The notes under the pieces: model-generated
Database searches by the model: none
What the model saw: only the letters and a program-made list of their open reading frames with translations
Told to the model about the DNA's origin: nothing
In this document: one piece after another, positions 8,406-17,448 of the stretch
How the letters are laid out: the number at the start of each line of letters is the position of its first letter
Position numbering within the stretch: the first letter of the stretch is position 1
From: Cupriavidus sp. BIS7
GTDB taxonomy: Bacteria > Pseudomonadota > Gammaproteobacteria > Burkholderiales > Burkholderiaceae
Length of the DNA stretch: 64,000 bases
Direction: 5' to 3'
NCBI RefSeq assembly: GCF_000292345.1
Contig: NZ_ALOU01000043.1
Coordinates: 1 to 64,000, forward strand
Position numbers and translations under genes: made by a program

Positions 8406-9748
8406 GCAGGGAGTACCGCAAAGAGTTCAAGCGAAACGTCCGGCATCGACGCCGGAACATAGAACTGGCAGGCACGCGCGTCGAGCATGCGTCGGAAGGC
8501 GGGGTGCGCGCTGTCCAGCGCGAAGTACTGGTTCTCGATACGCACCGGTATGGCTGCAGGCAGGCGTGACATGGATCGCAGGGGAATCCCGGGCAGTGCC
8601 GAGTTGACAATCTGCTCTACCTCATCGGGGGCCCCTGCCTTGCACAGCCGTGGCAGTTGATCCAGCAGCGTATGGGCGGGCAAACCTGCCTGGACTGAAA
8701 GGTAATAGTCGACGCCTTGGAGCAGCCGCTCCTCGTTGATCTTGCCGAGCCATGTAGTTGGCCGCACCCGCTCCAGAGCCAGGGGAACCACGCGCGAAGG
8801 GATCACCGTATCGAGTAGCGTGCGAATTAGCGACTCCAGTTCCGCGAACACCGGTTCGGGGGCTAGATGATCGTAGGTGGGGATGGCATGCAGTGTCTCG
8901 GTGGTCGAGAAGGTGAGGAGTGCACCGGCCAGGCGGGCGAGCAGGCGATAGAGTCGTTCGGGGTGCTGCTGCGGCGCTGCGCACAGGCGAGCCAGCTCCG
9001 GCCAGTTTGTGTTGACGCTGTGCAGGAGCCAGAAGAGGGCGACGTCGGCCACCGCGAAATCCGCAATCTGGTCTGAACGCTCACGCCGTCGCACGGCAAG
9101 GCTCGCGCTCTTCGACTGGAGGATATCTGACAAGCGTTTCATCCGCTCGGTAAGACGGTCGTTTGCCGACAGGAACAGACACGGTGGTACGAACGTCGAA
9201 TCGATCTCGAAGCGGCCCTGCGGGGTGCGGATGAGTCGGGCAATCGGGCAGGTCACGTAATCGGCGTGTTCCTCGGAGTCAAGGAGAAGGGCCAGAGCGT
9301 GCCGCTCGACGCTGATTTCCTCCTTTCCGTCTCCGTTCAGATCCGCAACGGGGAGGTACTCGCGCACGTAACGGCGCGGACGTGCAGGCCGCTCGCCATC
9401 CTCGACGCAATTGCTGCCTTGAGCGTCCAGCAAGGGCAGGCCGATCAGCACGGTTACCCCACCAGCACTCGTCGGTACGTCCGTCAGGTCACGCGCGGCG
9501 GGCGCGAGATCGGCTGTCTCCGTATCGATGATCGACCCGTCCGGCAGGCGAACGGTCAGAGCACTGACTGTCAATCGATGGATCGAGAGCGCCTGCAGGT
9601 CAAGCTCGACCCGGGCAACGCCCCACGGCTCGGGGCTCGACACGCGAGAGACAAGGTCGTCGGAATAGCGCTCCCAGAGCGCCTGCTGCTGGAAGTGCTG
9701 CGGGGTCATGAAGATGCCCTGAGTCCACAGCGGTCTTGTGATTTTCAT
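8402..9748 (-). CDS. tssK: T6SS baseplate protein TssK
   Basis: A 448-residue TssK, the trimeric adaptor linking the T6SS baseplate to the TssL/TssM membrane complex. It opens with the characteristic PLWTQGIFMTPQHFQQQALW sequence and has normal family length. It follows tssC by 74 bases and overlaps tssL by four bases, so TssK and TssL are probably translated together. Confidence 0.95.
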   Translation of the reverse strand: MKITRPLWTQGIFMTPQHFQQQALWERYSDDLVSRVSSPEPWGVARVELDLQALSIHRLTVSALTVRLPDGSIIDTETADLAPAARDLTDVPTSAGGVTVLIGLPLLDAQGSNCVEDGERPARPRRYVREYLPVADLNGDGKEEISVERHALALLLDSEEHADYVTCPIARLIRTPQGRFEIDSTFVPPCLFLSANDRLTERMKRLSDILQSKSASLAVRRRERSDQIADFAVADVALFWLLHSVNTNWPELARLCAAPQQHPERLYRLLARLAGALLTFSTTETLHAIPTYDHLAPEPVFAELESLIRTLLDTVIPSRVVPLALERVRPTTWLGKINEERLLQGVDYYLSVQAGLPAHTLLDQLPRLCKAGAPDEVEQIVNSALPGIPLRSMSRLPAAIPVRIENQYFALDSAHPAFRRMLDARACQFYVPASMPDVSLELFAVLPA

Positions 9749-9822
9749 GGATATCGAGAAGAAGCGCTCCGCGTGAAGATGTAGTCTTCACGCGGCGGAT
9801 ATGCGCGATAGACGTGGCGCGC

Positions 9823-11370
9823 TCAGTTCTTTGCCTTCGGCATTTGCGATACCAGCGACAGATTGATATCCATCCCCTCTATCTGGAAGTGCGGCACGAT
9901 ATAGAGCTTGACGCGGAAGAAGCCTGGGTTGTCGTCGATGTCTTCGACAACAACCTTGGCCTCGCGCAGCGGATGCGATGCCTGCAACTCGTCACCCGGG
10001 TCAGTCATTTCTGTGACAAGCGTCTTGACCCAAGTGTTCAGCTCCAGCTCCAGTACGCGACGGTCCTTGGTGGTGCCGATGTTCTCGCGCTGGATAAGCT
10101 TCAGGTAGTGGGCAATGCGCGACAGCAGGAAGATATACGGCAGGCGCGCATTGACGCGGCTGTTAGCCGTGGCTTCGGCGGTGTCGTAGAGTGCCGGCTT
10201 CTGACTCGAATGGGCGGAGAAGAAACACGCGAAATCGTGATTCTTGTAGTACGAGAGCGGGATGAATCCAAGATTGGCGAATTCAAACTCCCGGGTTTCG
10301 GGAATCAGCACCTCAGTCGGGATTTTGGCCTGGTTGCCCGTGCCCAGGTCATACAGATGGATCGGCAGGTCCTCGATCAGACCGCCCGCCTGCGGACCGC
10401 GAATTTGCACGCACCAGCCATTCTTGATGAAGCTCCGCACCATGTTTGCGGCAAAGGCGAAAGAAGTGTTGGCCCAGAGATAGCGACTGTGATCCGGACC
10501 CTTGACGGCCTCGGTGTAGTTGAATGCGCGCACCGGCACCGTCTCGGGACCATATGGCAGGCGCGCCAGGAAACGCGGCAAGGTTAGGCCGATGTAGCGG
10601 GCATCATCCGAATCGCGGAAGCTCTTCCATTTCAGGTACTCGGCCCGATCGAAGTAGTTGCCGATGTCCCGGATGCTGGCAACCTCCTCCATCGAGTCCT
10701 TGCCAAAGAACTTAGGCGATACCGAGCCGATAAACGGCATGTGGGCGGCGGCGGATACCTTGGAGACGTTACGCAGCAGCGCGATGTCCTGCGGGCTGCG
10801 GTCGAACGCGTAGTTCGAGATGATTGCACCGATCGGCTCGCCGCCCGGCGTGTCGTACTCCTGGATGTAGGTGTGCAGATACAGGCCGCTCTGGATGACC
10901 TCGGGCGTGTCCTCGAAATCCTGGCGCAGGGCATCCTTCGACACATCCAGAACTTCGATCTTGATGTTCTTGCGGAAGTCCGTGCGATCAACCAGGAATT
11001 TGAGGCCGCGCCAGGCGGATTCGATCTCCTGGAAAGTTTCGTGGTGCATGATCGCGTCGAGCTGGTGACTGATCTGCTGGTCGATATGCTCGATATGGAA
11101 ATCCAGCAGGCTCTTGTCGAGTCGGTCGACTTTCTGCGAAGAATCCTGAATCATCTTCAGGAAGACGCTCATTGCCTGGGCAACGCGCTCGTCGAGTGAC
11201 GATTCCGAGAGTGCATCGGCACTCTGGAACGATTCGACGGGGCGCGTCGCCTTGACCGGCGTTAAGTTGATCTTTTCGCAAAGGGATTCGTAGACGCTCT
11301 TGCCGGGCGCATCCAGAACTACAGTATCGGACTCGCTATTGGTTTGGACGGGGATATCGTGCTTGGCCAT
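9823..11370 (-). CDS. tssC: T6SS sheath large subunit TssC (VipB)
   Basis: A 515-residue TssC, which with TssB forms the contractile sheath. Diagnostic stretches are the WRGLKFLVDRTDFRKNIKIE block, the FDRSPQDIALL block and the C-terminal PHFQIEGMDINLSLVSQMPK block. The ATG at 11370 is preceded by GAGAG; an in-frame TTG three codons earlier is a weaker alternative. It follows tssB by 25 bases. Confidence 0.96.
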   Translation of the reverse strand: MAKHDIPVQTNSESDTVVLDAPGKSVYESLCEKINLTPVKATRPVESFQSADALSESSLDERVAQAMSVFLKMIQDSSQKVDRLDKSLLDFHIEHIDQQISHQLDAIMHHETFQEIESAWRGLKFLVDRTDFRKNIKIEVLDVSKDALRQDFEDTPEVIQSGLYLHTYIQEYDTPGGEPIGAIISNYAFDRSPQDIALLRNVSKVSAAAHMPFIGSVSPKFFGKDSMEEVASIRDIGNYFDRAEYLKWKSFRDSDDARYIGLTLPRFLARLPYGPETVPVRAFNYTEAVKGPDHSRYLWANTSFAFAANMVRSFIKNGWCVQIRGPQAGGLIEDLPIHLYDLGTGNQAKIPTEVLIPETREFEFANLGFIPLSYYKNHDFACFFSAHSSQKPALYDTAEATANSRVNARLPYIFLLSRIAHYLKLIQRENIGTTKDRRVLELELNTWVKTLVTEMTDPGDELQASHPLREAKVVVEDIDDNPGFFRVKLYIVPHFQIEGMDINLSLVSQMPKAKN

Positions 11371-11395
11371 TGGATTCAACTCTCAGGAGACTGGG

Positions 11396-11902
11396 TTACT
11401 GGGCGGACGGGGCGTTCTCGCCGATCCTTTGCAGATCGGCCCGCAGCCGCTCGGAAAGGGCCGGGTCCTTGAGGATCTTTTCCAGCTCGCGCCGGAACAT
11501 GGCGTTGTCGAGCAGGTTCGACTTGAGGTCTCGCAGCAGATTGCGCGCGGCCATCAGGGCGCGCAGTTCGGGCACGCGGCTGGCCACTACCTCTGGCTTG
11601 AAATCGTCCATCGACTTGAAGTCGAGGTCGACCGGCAGCTCCGAACCATCGCTGGCCAGCGTGTTCTCGACGGCGATACGCACTTTCGGATTGAAGTCGG
11701 CGAGGACGGAGTCGAAGTTGTTCTTGTTGATCGATACCTTCTCGCGTTCAGACAGCGTGCGGGTGTCCTGCCCATTGCTGTAGTCGCCCATTACCAGAAG
11801 CTTGAGTGGCAGCTCGACCTTCTTCTGTGCGCCTCCGGTATGCAAGTCCAGCTTGATGTTGACCCGTGCCTTTGGCACTTCGTTCTGAAAGCTCTCAGTC
11901 AT
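11396..11902 (-). CDS. tssB: T6SS sheath small subunit TssB (VipA)
   Basis: A 168-residue TssB, partner of TssC in the contractile sheath, recognised by the VNIKLDLHTG and VELPLKLLVMGDYSNGQD segments and the helical C-terminus rich in ELEKILKDPAL-type sequence. It is the first gene of the leftward T6SS operon, with GGAA just before the ATG. An inverted repeat lies about 20 bases upstream in the divergent control region. Confidence 0.96.
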   Translation of the reverse strand: MTESFQNEVPKARVNIKLDLHTGGAQKKVELPLKLLVMGDYSNGQDTRTLSEREKVSINKNNFDSVLADFNPKVRIAVENTLASDGSELPVDLDFKSMDDFKPEVVASRVPELRALMAARNLLRDLKSNLLDNAMFRRELEKILKDPALSERLRADLQRIGENAPSAQ

Positions 11903-11923
11903 TGGCTATTCCGGTTTATATCT

Positions 11924-11944
11924 GAATTAAATTGGTTTTAATTC
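11924..11944. promoter_or_regulatory. Inverted repeat upstream of tssB
   Basis: GAATTAAA, a five-base spacer, then TTTAATTC: a perfect 8-bp inverted repeat 22 bases before the tssB start codon. It could be a regulator-binding site or an mRNA 5' hairpin. No regulator gene is present within the locus to pair with it. Confidence 0.4.
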
Positions 11945-12079
11945 TATGCTTCGAAAACTAAAGAACGTCGATGTGCGTCGAAGCCCGTTATTGTTATCAC
12001 TCAAGGCAAAAGGAAAAAATAGTTGTTCTACGAAAATGTATTTTGAAGTTTGATCGTTTGATCGTATTTCAACGAATTC

Positions 12080-12108
12080 TTGCTTTGAATATTTTCAAAT
12101 ATTTATAA
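12080..12108 (+). promoter_or_regulatory. Candidate sigma-70 promoter for tssA operon
   Basis: TTGCTT and TTATAA spaced by 17 bases on the plus strand in the AT-rich block, about 250 bases before tssA. Fit to consensus is good, but AT-rich DNA yields such matches by chance. Confidence 0.3.
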
Positions 12109-12359
12109 AAGAGGTATTGTGCGGGCGCGCAGGGAACTCATCCCGCTTGGAAGGCGTCGACAGGCGTTGTCGTTCTGTCATGCTGGATAACCGGGGCGTT
12201 GGCAATGGCGGGTGTGGGGGCAGGTGCTTGGCCCGGTTGGCAACGCACTGCGGCGTACGAACGCATGCGACCGCGCATCATCCGCGCCGTAAGCGCGCAT
12301 AGAATTTTTTTTCTTCCTCCACGCTTTTTTGTGGGAAAAGGGCTTGCGGCTGGTGCCAC

Positions 12360-13961
12360 GTGGACCTCGCGCAGCTAGACATCGACATGTTCAACAATCT
12401 TCTTGACGCGCTGTTTGGCACGCGCTCCCCTTCCGACCTGGCACGCTCCACACAGATGCGCTGGGAGCCCTGGCTTCAGCCGATCCGGCCGGATGCGCCG
12501 GTGGGAGACGATCCCGGCTACGACGACGATTTCATTGCCGTCAAGGAGGAGGTGGCCAAGGTATCGGACATCAATGACACGCTGATCGTCGAATCGACGG
12601 AACGCCTGCTCAAGGCCAACGCGAAGGATGTCCGCGCAGCGGTCTACCATGCATATGGCCGCATGCGGCGGGATGGCGCGGAAGGCGTGGCCTCGGGCTT
12701 TGAACTGCTGTCGGCACTCATCGATCGCTTTGGCGACCGGTTGCTGCCTGTGCGCATCGAAAGCCGCAAGGCCGCGCTGGAATGGTTGGCCGGCGCGACG
12801 TTCACGGGCCGTCTGGATCGTGTGCAGGACCTGACGGGCTCGTACCTGGAGCGGACGCTTTCGGCGCTGGCACTGATCCAGGAGCGATCCGCGCAATGGC
12901 CCGAGCCGGCGCGCCCGGCCCTGGATGCGCTCTATCGCCGGTTCGAAGGGCGTGTCGAATCGCCATCCGCAATGGAATACGAAGCGCGACATGATTCCTC
13001 CAGTTTGTCCGTAGCCTCGACTGCAATCGCGTCTGGTGAGGTGGCGTCAACGCGCGATCTGCTCGACCGCGCGCGCCAGATGGCGCGATTCCTGCGAGAG
13101 CAGCCCGAAGGCTATCTGGCGGCCTATCGCCTGATGCGGTGCGTACGCTGGGATACGCTCATCGAGGTGCCGCCGCACGATGCTGGCGGGCGGACACGGC
13201 TGATCGCGCCGCGTGCCGAGCTTCGGGCCCACATGAAACGGCTGGTCCTGCAAAACCAGTGGCCGGAACTGCTGGACCGCGTGGAGCAGGCATTCGCGGA
13301 GGGCGCCAACCATTTCTGGCTGGATCTCCAGTACTACGCCTACACGGCCCAGGACCAGGCAGGAGGTCAGTATGCGTGCGCGCGGGATCTGCTTGCCACC
13401 GATTGCGCGCTGATGCTGGACCGCCTGCCGGGTCTGGAGCAACTGGCCTTTGCCGACGGCACGACTTTTGCGGATGACACCACGCTGGAATGGATTGCGC
13501 GCCATGCCACCGTACGCGATATCGAGCGCGGTGAGGCTGTGACGCCTATGGCACTGGACTCGGCCAGCATGGACTGGGCAGAGACCGAAGCGCAGGCTGT
13601 GGACCTTGCGGCCCAGCAGAGCCTCGATGCGGCACTGGCGTGGTTGCAAGGCTTGCCGGCCGCGGAGGGCGAGCGGGAGCGTTTCCTCCGGCAACTCGTG
13701 ACTGCGCGAGTGGCGGAGCGTGCTGATCGGTCGGACACGGCGCTGCATCTGCTTACCGCACTGGAGGCCGGCGCCGAGCGATTCCGGCTGGTCACCTGGG
13801 AACCTGCCCTGGTATTCGAGGTCAAGCAGCATCTGCTGCGCCTGCTGAAGTCGCGCATGAACCGAAAGGACGTGGACAAGGTGGTGATCGCCCAACGAAT
13901 CGACACGCTCGCGGGCGAGCTGACCGCAATCGACCCGGCGCGGGCAGTAGCAATCGTCTGA
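12360..13961 (+). CDS. tssA: T6SS protein TssA (ImpA-N/VasJ type)
   Basis: A TssA-family protein of about 530 residues, the cap/chaperone that coordinates tube and sheath polymerisation. The N-terminal ImpA domain is visible as PIRPDAPVGDDPGYDDDF (about residues 43-60); the long helical remainder, including an RGAEGVASGFELL-like helix and a C-terminal repeat-rich segment, corresponds to the long VasJ-type TssA. The start is uncertain: GTG at 12360 or ATG at 12387, neither with a clear ribosome-binding site. It is the first gene of the rightward T6SS operon. Confidence 0.9.
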   Translation: MDLAQLDIDMFNNLLDALFGTRSPSDLARSTQMRWEPWLQPIRPDAPVGDDPGYDDDFIAVKEEVAKVSDINDTLIVESTERLLKANAKDVRAAVYHAYGRMRRDGAEGVASGFELLSALIDRFGDRLLPVRIESRKAALEWLAGATFTGRLDRVQDLTGSYLERTLSALALIQERSAQWPEPARPALDALYRRFEGRVESPSAMEYEARHDSSSLSVASTAIASGEVASTRDLLDRARQMARFLREQPEGYLAAYRLMRCVRWDTLIEVPPHDAGGRTRLIAPRAELRAHMKRLVLQNQWPELLDRVEQAFAEGANHFWLDLQYYAYTAQDQAGGQYACARDLLATDCALMLDRLPGLEQLAFADGTTFADDTTLEWIARHATVRDIERGEAVTPMALDSASMDWAETEAQAVDLAAQQSLDAALAWLQGLPAAEGERERFLRQLVTARVAERADRSDTALHLLTALEAGAERFRLVTWEPALVFEVKQHLLRLLKSRMNRKDVDKVVIAQRIDTLAGELTAIDPARAVAIV

Positions 13962-13981
13962 CGCGCCCAGCCCTGAATCTT

Positions 13982-15799
13982 ATGGACCATCCCACCCAAG
14001 ACAACGAAATCCTGCGCTACTACGAGGCGGAGATGCGCTACCTGCGCGAGGCCGGGAAGGAGTTCGCTCGGGCCTTTCCTGATCGCGCACGCATGCTCAA
14101 TATCGATCGGATCGGAGAACGCGATCCGCATGTCGAACGGCTGTTCGAGGGCTTCGCCTTCTTGATGGGCCGTCTGAGGCACAAGCTCGATGACGAAATG
14201 CCGGAGTTGACCGAGGGGCTGGTCAGCATGCTGTGGCCGCACTACCTGCGCATGATTCCGTCGCTGTCTATCCTGGAACTGATCCCCGCTGCCGGTGCAC
14301 TGCAGCGCCACGAGACGCTGCCAGCCGGGCTGGAAGTCGTCTCCGAACCAGTGCCACTCGGTGGCCAGCCCGGAAGTGGCGATGTGGAATGTCCTTACCG
14401 GACCACGCAAGCAGTTGATCTGTACCCACTGCGCATGGCCGAGGCAGGCACCTACGCAAGGGATGACGGCCGTTCGGTGATTCGCCTTCGTCTGGCCATG
14501 CAGGCGCAGTCGAGTGGAGAACGCGTGGATGTGCCGCGGCTGCGGCTCTACCTGCATGCTGATCGGCCGCTGGCACTGGCGCTGTATGCTGCGCTTACCG
14601 CCCCGCCTCTGGCTGTACAGATACGCATTCCCGGCTATCCGGCAGACCGTCCGGGCGTACCGCAGTTCATGCCTGGCCTGCGCGTGGAACCGGTGGGGTT
14701 CCGCGCTGACGAGCGGCTCTGGCCCAAACCTGACAATGCCTTCGGCGGATATCAACTTCTGCTGGAGTACTTCACCTTTCCCGAGAAATTCATGTTCGTG
14801 GATCTGGTCGGTCTGGACATGGAGGCCATCCCGGCAGGCACCGAACATTTCGAAGTCGAGGTCGTGCTGGCAAAGCCGTTTCCCGATGACATGCGCTTCT
14901 CGGCCGAAAATATCCGGCTCTACTGCACGCCGATCATCAATCTGTTTCAACTGGAGGCAGACCCGATTACCGTTACACATTTCGAAACGGAGTACCGAGT
15001 CCGAGCCATGGAACACCACGGCCAGCATGTGGAAGCTTACTCGGTCGATACAGTGCGCGGTTTCGAAGCCGCCACCGGTGAGCGCTTCGAGTACGCGCCG
15101 TTTGCCGCGTTCCGCCACCGGGGCGGCATGCTCCGTCATGAGATGCCGGAGCGCTACTTCCACACCCGGGTACGTAGAGGACCATCAGGACGGTTCGACA
15201 CCTGGGTAGTGCTCGGCGGCCATGCGTGGGACCAGATGGATGCACTGCCGCAGGAAACACTGTCGCTCTCGGTCACGGGCACTAACGGTATGTTGCCGCG
15301 CAAGGGGCTCCGCGAGGCCGGCATCACCCGCATGCGGGGCGGATTTACCAACATCGGATCGGTGCGAAACCTGACGGCTCCAACGCTACCTGTCTATCCG
15401 CCAACCGGAGACCGCTTCCATTGGCGAGTCTTGTCGCATCTGGCTCCGAACTACCTGTCGTTGCTGGATCAAGAGGTGCTGCGCGGCAGCCTTGCGCTAT
15501 ACGACTGGACCGAGGGGGAGCTGAATCGTCGCCGGATCGATGGTATTGCAGGGGTGCGTGCCCGGCCGCTGCAGAAGCTCGTCAAGGGCGGCCTGCTGCG
15601 TGGTGTAGAGGTCGAGGTGTCGCTCGACAGTGCGCGGTTTGCGGGAGAGGGCGATATTGCACTGTTCGGCGAAATGCTCAATCGGTTCCTGTCGCTCTAT
15701 GCCACCCTGAACCTGTACACCCGCCTGGTGATCGTCTCACAGCCAGGCGGCAAGCGGCTGGAGTGGCCTGACAGCAAGGGCGAAGGAGCTCCGTTATGA
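13982..15799 (+). CDS. tssF: T6SS baseplate protein TssF
   Basis: A 605-residue TssF, the baseplate wedge protein that partners TssG and TssE. The N-terminus ILRYYEAEMRYLREAGKEFA is the family signature, and the HVERLFEGFAFL segment follows. It begins 20 bases after tssA and overlaps tssG by four bases (ATGA). Normal length. Confidence 0.96.
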   Translation: MDHPTQDNEILRYYEAEMRYLREAGKEFARAFPDRARMLNIDRIGERDPHVERLFEGFAFLMGRLRHKLDDEMPELTEGLVSMLWPHYLRMIPSLSILELIPAAGALQRHETLPAGLEVVSEPVPLGGQPGSGDVECPYRTTQAVDLYPLRMAEAGTYARDDGRSVIRLRLAMQAQSSGERVDVPRLRLYLHADRPLALALYAALTAPPLAVQIRIPGYPADRPGVPQFMPGLRVEPVGFRADERLWPKPDNAFGGYQLLLEYFTFPEKFMFVDLVGLDMEAIPAGTEHFEVEVVLAKPFPDDMRFSAENIRLYCTPIINLFQLEADPITVTHFETEYRVRAMEHHGQHVEAYSVDTVRGFEAATGERFEYAPFAAFRHRGGMLRHEMPERYFHTRVRRGPSGRFDTWVVLGGHAWDQMDALPQETLSLSVTGTNGMLPRKGLREAGITRMRGGFTNIGSVRNLTAPTLPVYPPTGDRFHWRVLSHLAPNYLSLLDQEVLRGSLALYDWTEGELNRRRIDGIAGVRARPLQKLVKGGLLRGVEVEVSLDSARFAGEGDIALFGEMLNRFLSLYATLNLYTRLVIVSQPGGKRLEWPDSKGEGAPL

Positions 15800-16842
15800 C
15801 GGGGCCAGACACGAGCCGCAAGGCGGCCGGTGCGTTGCTGCCGGCGCTGCTCGCCAACGCGCCGCGGATGAATGTCCTCCGTCTGTGCGAATTGATGGAG
15901 CTGGCAGCGCCAGAGCGGCCGCCGCTAGGGACGACCGACTCCCCGGCCGATGATCCGGTGCGCTTCCGTTCGAGCGGGAGGCTAGGGTTCCCAGGGCGCG
16001 AAGTCGATGCAGTCGAGACTGATGACGATCAGCCGGGGCTCCCTCCGGTCATCCGGACGACGTTCCTTGGCCTCTACGGCGTCGACGCGCGCATACCGTC
16101 CTATTTCGTGGATGAGATCGCACAGCGCCGCGACGGCGCCGAGCCGCTTGCGGCGCTCCTGGACCTGTTCCACCACCGGATCATCACGCAATTCCATCGC
16201 GTGGCGTGCAAATACCGATATCCGGTGGGTTTCCGCAAGGGGGGGCAGGATGAGGTGTCGCGCTATCTGCTGAGTCTGCTAGGGCTTGGCTTTGGACAAT
16301 CGCCAGTCCGGCAGGCCGTGCCCACGCGAGAACTGCTGTCGATGCTGGGGCTGGCCAGCCAGCGTACGCGCACGGCCGAGGGACTGGCGGGTGTGCTGCA
16401 GCACGCGGTTCCAGATGCAACGATCAAGGTGGAGGAATTCTACCCGGTCTGGATTCCAGTCGACACCCGCGAGCGGATGCCGCTCGGGGAGAATTGCGTG
16501 CTCGGGCGCGGCTTTTACGATCGTGCGAACACCGTGCGCGTGGTAATAACCCCGGCCGAGCGCGATTCGGTGCTCGGGTTGATGCCCGGTGGCAATGCAT
16601 TCGGGAAAGTCATGGCGTTGCTGCGCTTCTACCTCGGCCATGCCGCACACGCTCGCCTTGAAATGCGCGTGCAGCGCTCGCTGATGCCCGACCCAACGCT
16701 GAATTCCGAGGAGGTTTGCCTTGGATACACCACGCAACTCCGGCCACCGCGTGCGAGCGATGTCCCGGATGCCGGCGGCGCCTTTACGCGCGTTCAACTG
16801 GGCACCTGGCGCGGAAGCCATCCCTGCGTGCCGGCGCCATAG
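15796..16842 (+). CDS. tssG: T6SS baseplate protein TssG
   Basis: A 348-residue TssG, baseplate partner of TssF. Supporting segments are the LPPVIRTTFLGLYGVDARIP block, the FHHRIITQFHRVACKYRY block and the LGENCVLGRGFYDRANTVRV block. It is coupled to tssF by an ATGA overlap and precedes tssJ by 57 bases. Confidence 0.95.
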   Translation: MTGPDTSRKAAGALLPALLANAPRMNVLRLCELMELAAPERPPLGTTDSPADDPVRFRSSGRLGFPGREVDAVETDDDQPGLPPVIRTTFLGLYGVDARIPSYFVDEIAQRRDGAEPLAALLDLFHHRIITQFHRVACKYRYPVGFRKGGQDEVSRYLLSLLGLGFGQSPVRQAVPTRELLSMLGLASQRTRTAEGLAGVLQHAVPDATIKVEEFYPVWIPVDTRERMPLGENCVLGRGFYDRANTVRVVITPAERDSVLGLMPGGNAFGKVMALLRFYLGHAAHARLEMRVQRSLMPDPTLNSEEVCLGYTTQLRPPRASDVPDAGGAFTRVQLGTWRGSHPCVPAP

Positions 16843-16899
16843 CAGTAGCGCCATGACACGCCACACAATCCACGCAAGTTACATGAAGAGGATGATCGA

Positions 16900-17409
16900 A
16901 TGAGTTGGCAATTTCAAAGCGGCGGCGCGATGCTCGTGGCCACGCTTCTGGCCGGCTGTGGGGTGGGGCAGGCAGTCAAGGACAGCACAGTGGAGGCGGC
17001 GAAATGGGCCTTCACGACGCAAGTGAAAACCATGAATATTGACCTCACCGGCCGGCCGTCGCTCAATGCAGGCAGCGCCGGACAGTCGCTGTCCACCGTG
17101 GTGCGCTTCTACCAGCTCAAGACATCGGAGACGTTTTTGCAACTGAGCTACGCGCAGCTTCAGGCTAATGACCGCGAATTGTTGAAAGCCGATCTGCTGG
17201 CCACGAGGGATGCGGTGCTCAGGCCCGAAGCTGCCGTCAGCATCATCGAGCCGATGCACGAAGATGCCCAGTTCATAGGTGTGGTCGGCTTTTTCCGTGA
17301 TTCCGGCACGGACTCGGCGTGGAAGCTCGTTATTCCGAGGAAGCAATGGAAACAGACAGACCCGGTGAAGATCGAGGCAAGCGGCAGTACGCTGGCACTG
17401 ATCCGCTGA
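16900..17409 (+). CDS. tssJ: T6SS outer-membrane lipoprotein TssJ
   Basis: A 169-residue TssJ (SciN) lipoprotein. The signal peptide ends in LLAGC with the lipidated cysteine at residue 20, and the mature part has the family beta-sandwich sequences TVVRFYQLKTSETF and WKLVIPRKQWKQTDPVKIE. TssJ normally docks the long periplasmic domain of TssM; no such TssM domain is encoded in this locus. It is the last gene of the rightward operon, convergent with the hydroxyaspartate genes. Confidence 0.93.
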   Translation: MSWQFQSGGAMLVATLLAGCGVGQAVKDSTVEAAKWAFTTQVKTMNIDLTGRPSLNAGSAGQSLSTVVRFYQLKTSETFLQLSYAQLQANDRELLKADLLATRDAVLRPEAAVSIIEPMHEDAQFIGVVGFFRDSGTDSAWKLVIPRKQWKQTDPVKIEASGSTLALIR

Positions 17410-17448
17410 TCAGAAGTCTACTGATCTCCACCGTGGCAGGCTGGTAGC

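Larger units (their letters stand above)
11903..12359. promoter_or_regulatory. AT-rich divergent T6SS control region
   Basis: A gene-free stretch of 457 bases between tssB and tssA. Roughly 11910-12120 is strikingly AT-rich compared with the surrounding GC-rich genes, and a short TTTGATCG direct repeat lies near 12048-12064. The right part returns to high GC. No convincing small gene is seen. Composition of this kind is often a target of H-NS/MvaT-type silencers; that is inference. Confidence 0.6.

Noticed and set aside
12211..12235. Sigma-54-like site before tssA (TTGGCAACGCACTGC)
   Set aside because: Spacing between the GG and GC elements is nine rather than ten bases, so it does not fit a functional sigma-54 promoter.
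13367..15163. 598-codon open frame opposite tssA/tssF
   Set aside because: Runs across the junction of two well-supported genes on the other strand and has no domain.
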